From an uncultured Steroidobacter sp. (GTDB lineage: Bacteria > Pseudomonadota > Gammaproteobacteria > Steroidobacterales > Steroidobacteraceae): DNA of 10,401 nt. Made by a program: the position numbers and the translations under genes. Of this stretch, positions 6,028 to 10,401 are shown in pieces (the stretch's first letter is position 1; each line of letters opens with the position of its first letter). The stretch spans positions 1-10,401 of the forward strand of contig CAMLEO010000260.1 of assembly GCA_946478975.1 (NCBI GenBank), given 5' to 3'. The notes beneath the pieces were generated by a model, which searched no databases, was not told the origin of the DNA, and saw nothing but the letters and a program-made list of their open reading frames with translations.

Positions 6028-8220
6028 ATGCGTACGACGCTCCTGGCCCGAGCCCTCGCCTGCTCCATGTTATTGCCCCCGCTCGCGTTCGCAGCGCAAC
6101 CGCTGCTGCTCGAAGACGCCAAGCTCGTGCCGAGCGACGGCTCGCCGCAAGGCTTTTTTGGCAATTCAGTCGCCATCGACGGCAACGTCGCGGTGGTCGG
6201 CGCAACCGATGGCGCGGGCATGCCCGAACAAGGCAACCCGGGTGCCGCGTATGTGTTCGAACGCCAGAGCAACGGCACCTGGAAACAAGTCGCAAAATTA
6301 CTGCCGCTCTCCGAAGCACCTTCGGGGACCGATGCGAGCAACTTCGGCACCTCGGTCGCCATCGAAGGCGATGTGATCGTAGTGGGTTGTTACTTCAGTC
6401 CGCAGACCACGGTGTTCGAACGTCGCGATGGTGTATGGACCCGCGCGGCCGTGCTCGATGACACCGGCGGTGTGGATGTGGATATTCAAGACGGCACCAT
6501 CATTACTTCCTTCGTCAATGGCGCCGACCTGTATCGGCGCGGGCCGGGAGGTTGGGCCAAAGTGCAGTCGCTGCGTAACGGCCTGCCGCTGGCGGATGCG
6601 GACTACGTTGGACCGAACGTCGCCATCACCTCGACTGCGGCGATCCACGGCAGTTACGGCAACGACAATGACATCGATCCGCCCGTGCCCGGCACAGCAT
6701 ACATTTATCCGCTCGGGCCCGATCACACCTGGAATGGACAGCCGCCCACTGCGCTCACCGATCCGGAAGGTGCAACGGGCGCCGACGGCTTCTCCACTTT
6801 TGTCGATATCTCCGGCGCCACCGCGCTCATCTACGCCTCTCCTTTCCCATACATCTTTGAGCGCAACACTCAGGGCACGTGGGTTCCTACGCAGGCCATC
6901 GACGGCGCCACCGTCATCGATCGCAACACCATCCTCTCGGCGCCTCGCACAGGAGGAGGCAAACGTGTGTATCGCCGCTCGTCCGCTACGACGTGGGCAC
7001 ATCGCGCAACGTTGGCTGCGAGCACGGGTGAGCCGCTGGGTGCGCTCGGGCTGAAAGGCAATCGCGCCATCGCCGGCGGCGGATTTCTTGCGCCGGGCGC
7101 GTTCGTGTTCACGCTGCCAGCGCAGCTTTCGGCCAATCCATCCGCTTTGATTCAAGAAGACTTTGAAGATGGCATCGCGAATGGCTGGGTGGCACAGCCG
7201 AACAGCACCTTCACCGTCGCGAGCGTCGGCGGCACGCGTGTGTATCGACAAACCAATACCGCGAGCAACGCCACCGCGATCTATCAAAACGCCGATTGGG
7301 ATCGTCAGTCGATTCAGGCCGATGTCACACCGCGTGCGTACGCCGCATCCACGGGCGATCGCTGGTTTGGCCTCGCGGTTCGTTACCTGGACGCGAACAA
7401 CTATTACTACATCACCGCCCGCAACTCGAACCGGATCGAGCTCAGGCGCATGCAGAACGGCGTCTTCACGACTTTGGGCTCCGCGCCGCTGCAGGTTGCG
7501 CTCAATCGCAATTATTCATTGCGGCTGGAAGCGCACGCCGATCATTTGCGTGCGTTCGTCGACGGTCGATTGGTGATCAGCGCGTTCGACAGCGCACTGA
7601 CGCGCGGCCGGCCCGGCATCACGATGTATAAGACGCAGGCCGACTACGACAATGTGCTCGTGAACCCGGATCCGAGCCACGTGATGAAAGACGAGCACTT
7701 CAACACTCCGACCATTCTCATGAATTGGGATTACGTGAATTACAACTATCAGTGGGTCAAGCTGCCCGACCAGACCGTGTTCACGCAACCGACCACCGGC
7801 GGCGGTGCTTACGCATTCAGCGGGCCCGTCGTTGAATCCCGCGACCAGATCATCCGCGCCCGCATGCGTGCCACGCAGTTCAACGGCGCAGATCGCTGGT
7901 TCGGCCTGATCGGTCGTTACGTCGATCCGCAGAACTACTATTACGTGACACTTCGTAACAGCAACCAGGTTTCATTACGCAAACTCACCAACGGCGTGGT
8001 CACGACACTCGACACAGCTGCGACTGCGGCACCCGTCACCGTGAACACCTGGTACGACCTGCGCCTGGATGTCGTCGGCACCAAGCTGCGTGTCTACTTG
8101 AACGGCGTGCTGAAGCTGGAAGCCACCGATACCGGCAGCCCGCTCGTATCGAGCCGCTACGGCGTCGCTGCGTACAAGACGGCGGCTGAGGCAGACGACT
8201 TCCTGGCGGTGGCGCCGTAG
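6028..8220 (+). CDS. Secreted protein with seven FG-GAP-like propeller repeats and two lectin-like (concanavalin A-fold type) domains
   Basis: The protein has 730 residues. ATG 6028 follows a GGGAGAG site. Residues 1-23 are a signal peptide (MRTTLLARALACSMLLPPLA core, cut near AFAAQ). Residues from about 30 to 365 hold seven repeats of the type 'SVAI-DG-xAxVG ... YVFER', beginning near residues 47, 109, 151, 197, 258, 295 and 340; several end in FER or YRR. This matches FG-GAP-type beta-propellers, and seven copies fit one closed seven-bladed propeller. Residues from about 377 to 549 and 555 to 730 are two copies of one domain. Each contains DRWFGL, RY.D..NYYY.T.RNSN and a late GRL/GVL-type strand, as in laminin-G/concanavalin A-like carbohydrate-binding modules found beside polysaccharide lyases and hydrolases. 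No catalytic motif was recognised, so a binding or adhesive role is the best guess. Related domain names are from memory; the propeller and the duplication are seen directly. Confidence 0.85.
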   Translation: MRTTLLARALACSMLLPPLAFAAQPLLLEDAKLVPSDGSPQGFFGNSVAIDGNVAVVGATDGAGMPEQGNPGAAYVFERQSNGTWKQVAKLLPLSEAPSGTDASNFGTSVAIEGDVIVVGCYFSPQTTVFERRDGVWTRAAVLDDTGGVDVDIQDGTIITSFVNGADLYRRGPGGWAKVQSLRNGLPLADADYVGPNVAITSTAAIHGSYGNDNDIDPPVPGTAYIYPLGPDHTWNGQPPTALTDPEGATGADGFSTFVDISGATALIYASPFPYIFERNTQGTWVPTQAIDGATVIDRNTILSAPRTGGGKRVYRRSSATTWAHRATLAASTGEPLGALGLKGNRAIAGGGFLAPGAFVFTLPAQLSANPSALIQEDFEDGIANGWVAQPNSTFTVASVGGTRVYRQTNTASNATAIYQNADWDRQSIQADVTPRAYAASTGDRWFGLAVRYLDANNYYYITARNSNRIELRRMQNGVFTTLGSAPLQVALNRNYSLRLEAHADHLRAFVDGRLVISAFDSALTRGRPGITMYKTQADYDNVLVNPDPSHVMKDEHFNTPTILMNWDYVNYNYQWVKLPDQTVFTQPTTGGGAYAFSGPVVESRDQIIRARMRATQFNGADRWFGLIGRYVDPQNYYYVTLRNSNQVSLRKLTNGVVTTLDTAATAAPVTVNTWYDLRLDVVGTKLRVYLNGVLKLEATDTGSPLVSSRYGVAAYKTAAEADDFLAVAP
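7156..8217 (+). repeat. Internal duplication encoding the two lectin-like domains
   Basis: Copy A spans roughly residues 377-549 and copy B residues 555-730 of the secreted protein. The best-conserved 40-residue blocks (residues 444-483 and 622-661, bases 7357-7476 and 7891-8010) are identical at 26 of 40 positions, and share DRWFGL, NYYY and RNSN. Their starts are 178 codons apart. Outside the blocks the copies are more diverged, so the duplication is old. Confidence 0.75.
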
Positions 8221-8228
8221 ATCAGCAT

Positions 8229-10401
8229 TCATTCATACCTGAGCGCCGTCACCGGCCGCGCTCTGGCAACAGCAATTGCGTGAGTGACGACCGTGGCGAG
8301 TGCGATCGCTATCGCGAGGGCGCTCGCGGCGAGCAGCATCCAGAGGTGAATCTCGGTGCGATAGGCGAAACGCTCCAGCCAGCGATGCATGGCATACGCG
8401 CCGACGGGCCAGGCGATCAGGTTCGCCCATAGCACCGGCTTGGTGAACTGCCACAACAGCATTCTCACAATGTCGCTGCGACTCGCGCCCAGCGCCTTGC
8501 GCACGCCGATTTCCTTCGTGCGACGCTCGGCAGTGAAGGCAGCGAGGCCGAACAGGCCGAGGCATGCGATGAACACCGCAATACATGCTGAGACGGCCGC
8601 GACCTGCCCCTGGCGCAGATCCTCACGATACTGACCTTCCAGAAACTCATCGGCGAAGAAATGATCGATGGGCCGCGGCTCGCCCACCTGCTGCCACAAC
8701 TTGTCGATCGCTGCGAGCGTCTCTGGAATGTGTCGTCCGTCGAGCTTCACACTGACGAGACTGAAATACCCGGCGTCGGTGAAGAACACGACTGGATCGA
8801 TCGGGTTGTGCAGGGTCGTCACTGGAAAATCGCTGACGACACCGACGATCTCGGACTCGACGGCGATGTTGTAACGTCCCGGCGGACGACGCAGGACCTG
8901 GCCGATGGCAGCTCGTGGCGAAGCGAATCCGAGCATGCGTGCCGCGGTTTCGTTGAGGATTACCGGCCCGATGAAACGACCATCGCCGCCGCGTGGCCCC
9001 ACTTCGCCGGATTGATCGGCCGAGAAGAATCGACCTGCGACCGGCTGTCGCAAGCCATACAACGCAAAGAAGCCGGGCTCGATCGCCACCTCCGCCATCG
9101 CGACTTGCGTGCCATCGGGGCCGAGTACACCGCCTGATCCGCAACAGGCATACGGCGCGCCGCCCGAACACGCCGCGGCCTTCACACCTGGAAGCTTACG
9201 CAGCTCGGTTGCGAAGGCGTTGCCACACGTGCTCTGGATCGCAAGCACTTGATCTTTGTCGAGCCGCCATCCTTCGTTCATCGCAAAATGCACCTGCGCG
9301 TACACCACCGTCGACACGACGATCAGCGTGATCAGCACCGCGAACTGCGTGATCACCAGCGCCTGTCGAACTGCACCGGAAGCGCCGGCAGGCAGCGGAC
9401 CTCCCTTGAACACCTGCGCCGGGCGGAAACGTGAGAGCACGAGCGAAGGATAGATGCCGGCGAGCGCGCCGGTGATCACTGCAAGCAAAACAATCGCCGC
9501 CACGAACACCAAGTCGTGCGTGTAACTCAAGCGAATCTCGCGCTGGGTAAAGCCGTTGAACGCCGGCAGCAGCAACTCAACCAGCGAGAAGGCAACGACC
9601 AGCGCGAGCAATGCATGCAGGATCGACTCGCCGATGAATTGGATCATCAAATCGCCCTGTTCAGCGCCGACACTCTTGCGGATCGCGATCTCCGTCGCGC
9701 GCCGCGCAGCTCTCGCCGTCATCAAGGTCACAAAGTTGATCGCAGCGACCGCGACGATCAGCAGTGCAATCACCGAAACGATGTACAGAACCGTTGCATT
9801 GCCGGCCGGCACCGCACTGAACTGCGGCAGAGTCATGTGAATGTCTGTAATCGGCACGACCTTCATCGGCACCGCGAAGCGCGCGGTCTTGGAACCTGCG
9901 TCCTCATACTCGTGTGACAAGGCCGGCAACTCGCGCTTGATACGTTCCACCGCCATGCCAGGCGGCAGCTTCACGTACGTGAGCGCATCGAACGACAGGC
10001 CTCGCGGCGGCCACGGTGCAGCGTCGGCAGTCGTGATCGGCGAGAACTGCGCACGTCCCGCTGCGAATATCGTCGCGCCGAGGTGAACATTGGTCGGCAG
10101 ATCCGGCACCACCGCAGCAACGCGCATCGCATGTTTTCGATCCAGCTCCAGCATCTCGCCGACCACACCGATGCGACCAAAATATTTCCTCGCAATGCTG
10201 GCGGTAAGAACCATTGCATCGGGCCGTTGCAGGGCTCCGTCGAGCGTGCCGGCAAGCGTGGGCATCTGCAGGATCGCGAAGAACTGCGGATCGGCGAAGC
10301 TCACGGTCTCGTTGGCTTCGATGTCGCCTCGACGCATCGTGTGCTGCTCGGGCACCAACCGCGCGATCGGGTTCGTCATTTTCGGCGGCCAGTCGCTGGC
10401 G
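8229..10401 (-). CDS. FtsX/MacB-type ABC transporter permease, 5' end cut by window edge
   Basis: This is an inner-membrane subunit of a MacB-like (type VII) ABC system, a group that works on periplasmic substrates such as lipoproteins, peptides or drugs. The frame is open to the right edge: 7 codons read ASDWPPK before the internal Met at 10379, so that Met is not the true start. The visible 723 residues begin inside the first periplasmic domain (VSFADPQFFAIL, VLTASIARKYFG). Three membrane segments follow near 9797-9735, 9625-9560 and 9515-9440, with the FtsX signature TEIAIRKSVGA. A membrane segment near 9370-9298 starts the second half; the second periplasmic domain (about 9290-8620) and three more segments near 8605-8535, 8465-8380 and 8335-8260 follow, with TKEIGVRKALGASRSDIVRM. 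The family usually has eight membrane segments in about 800 residues, so the missing part is probably about 90 residues with segment 1. The C-terminus ARPVTALRYE is typical. No ATPase gene is visible. The second periplasmic domain has an unusual cysteine cluster. Confidence 0.93.
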   Translation of the reverse strand, partial: ASDWPPKMTNPIARLVPEQHTMRRGDIEANETVSFADPQFFAILQMPTLAGTLDGALQRPDAMVLTASIARKYFGRIGVVGEMLELDRKHAMRVAAVVPDLPTNVHLGATIFAAGRAQFSPITTADAAPWPPRGLSFDALTYVKLPPGMAVERIKRELPALSHEYEDAGSKTARFAVPMKVVPITDIHMTLPQFSAVPAGNATVLYIVSVIALLIVAVAAINFVTLMTARAARRATEIAIRKSVGAEQGDLMIQFIGESILHALLALVVAFSLVELLLPAFNGFTQREIRLSYTHDLVFVAAIVLLAVITGALAGIYPSLVLSRFRPAQVFKGGPLPAGASGAVRQALVITQFAVLITLIVVSTVVYAQVHFAMNEGWRLDKDQVLAIQSTCGNAFATELRKLPGVKAAACSGGAPYACCGSGGVLGPDGTQVAMAEVAIEPGFFALYGLRQPVAGRFFSADQSGEVGPRGGDGRFIGPVILNETAARMLGFASPRAAIGQVLRRPPGRYNIAVESEIVGVVSDFPVTTLHNPIDPVVFFTDAGYFSLVSVKLDGRHIPETLAAIDKLWQQVGEPRPIDHFFADEFLEGQYREDLRQGQVAAVSACIAVFIACLGLFGLAAFTAERRTKEIGVRKALGASRSDIVRMLLWQFTKPVLWANLIAWPVGAYAMHRWLERFAYRTEIHLWMLLAASALAIAIALATVVTHAIAVARARPVTALRYE

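Noticed and set aside
6298..7287. A 329-codon open frame on the minus strand within the propeller protein gene.
   Set aside because: The plus-strand product has a signal peptide and clear repeats; the opposite frame is Arg-rich with no recognisable domain.
6028..8220. The propeller protein as an enzyme, for example a polysaccharide lyase or glycosidase.
   Set aside because: The C-terminal domains resemble modules found beside such enzymes, but no catalytic domain or acidic active-site pattern could be identified in any part of the protein.
8229..10379. The permease as a complete gene starting at the Met codon 10379-10377.
   Set aside because: The frame is open to the window edge with periplasmic-domain-like sequence before this Met, there is no ribosome-binding site, and the expected first membrane segment of the family is missing, so the true start lies outside.

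Overview
The window is GC-rich and Gram-negative. It has a TonB-dependent outer-membrane receptor, a lipoprotein cytochrome c, a periplasm-facing FtsX/MacB-type permease and secreted proteins with Sec signal peptides. The gene styles suggest a polysaccharide-using gammaproteobacterium, such as the Steroidobacteraceae or Xanthomonadales. That placement is an inference from gene style only; there is no rRNA or other phylogenetic marker here.

Layout. On the minus strand, bases 3879 to 1 hold a tight two-gene unit: a TonB-dependent receptor (TBDR) followed 7 bases later by a secreted glycoside hydrolase family 43 (GH43) enzyme that runs off the left edge. This is a typical sugar-uptake pairing. 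Its upstream region (3880-4197) separates it from a divergent plus-strand SCP2-type thiolase (4198-5430). That region carries a 16-bp element repeated with a 23-bp period, which resembles LacI-family operators of the 'xyl-box' kind. The thiolase converges on a small minus-strand lipoprotein cytochrome c (5459-5875). Divergent from the cytochrome is a 730-residue secreted protein (6028-8220) with seven propeller-like repeats and two copies of a lectin-like domain. It ends 8 bases from the stop codon of a convergent minus-strand ABC-transporter permease (8229 to beyond the right edge).

How the genes may work together. The TBDR and GH43 probably import and trim arabinose- or xylose-containing oligosaccharides, and a LacI-like repressor encoded elsewhere may control them. 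The large secreted protein could bind carbohydrate, but its partner is unknown. The thiolase, cytochrome and permease look like independent neighbours. No mobile element, CRISPR array, tRNA or rRNA was seen. I found no clearly new multi-gene system; the items most worth a second look are the paired operator-like element, the propeller/lectin protein and the cysteine cluster in the permease.

Several starts were set by ribosome-binding sites: GTG at 3879 for the TBDR, ATG at 4198 for the thiolase and GTG at 5875 for the cytochrome. The long reading frames opposite the TBDR, the GH43 gene and the propeller protein are treated as shadows.
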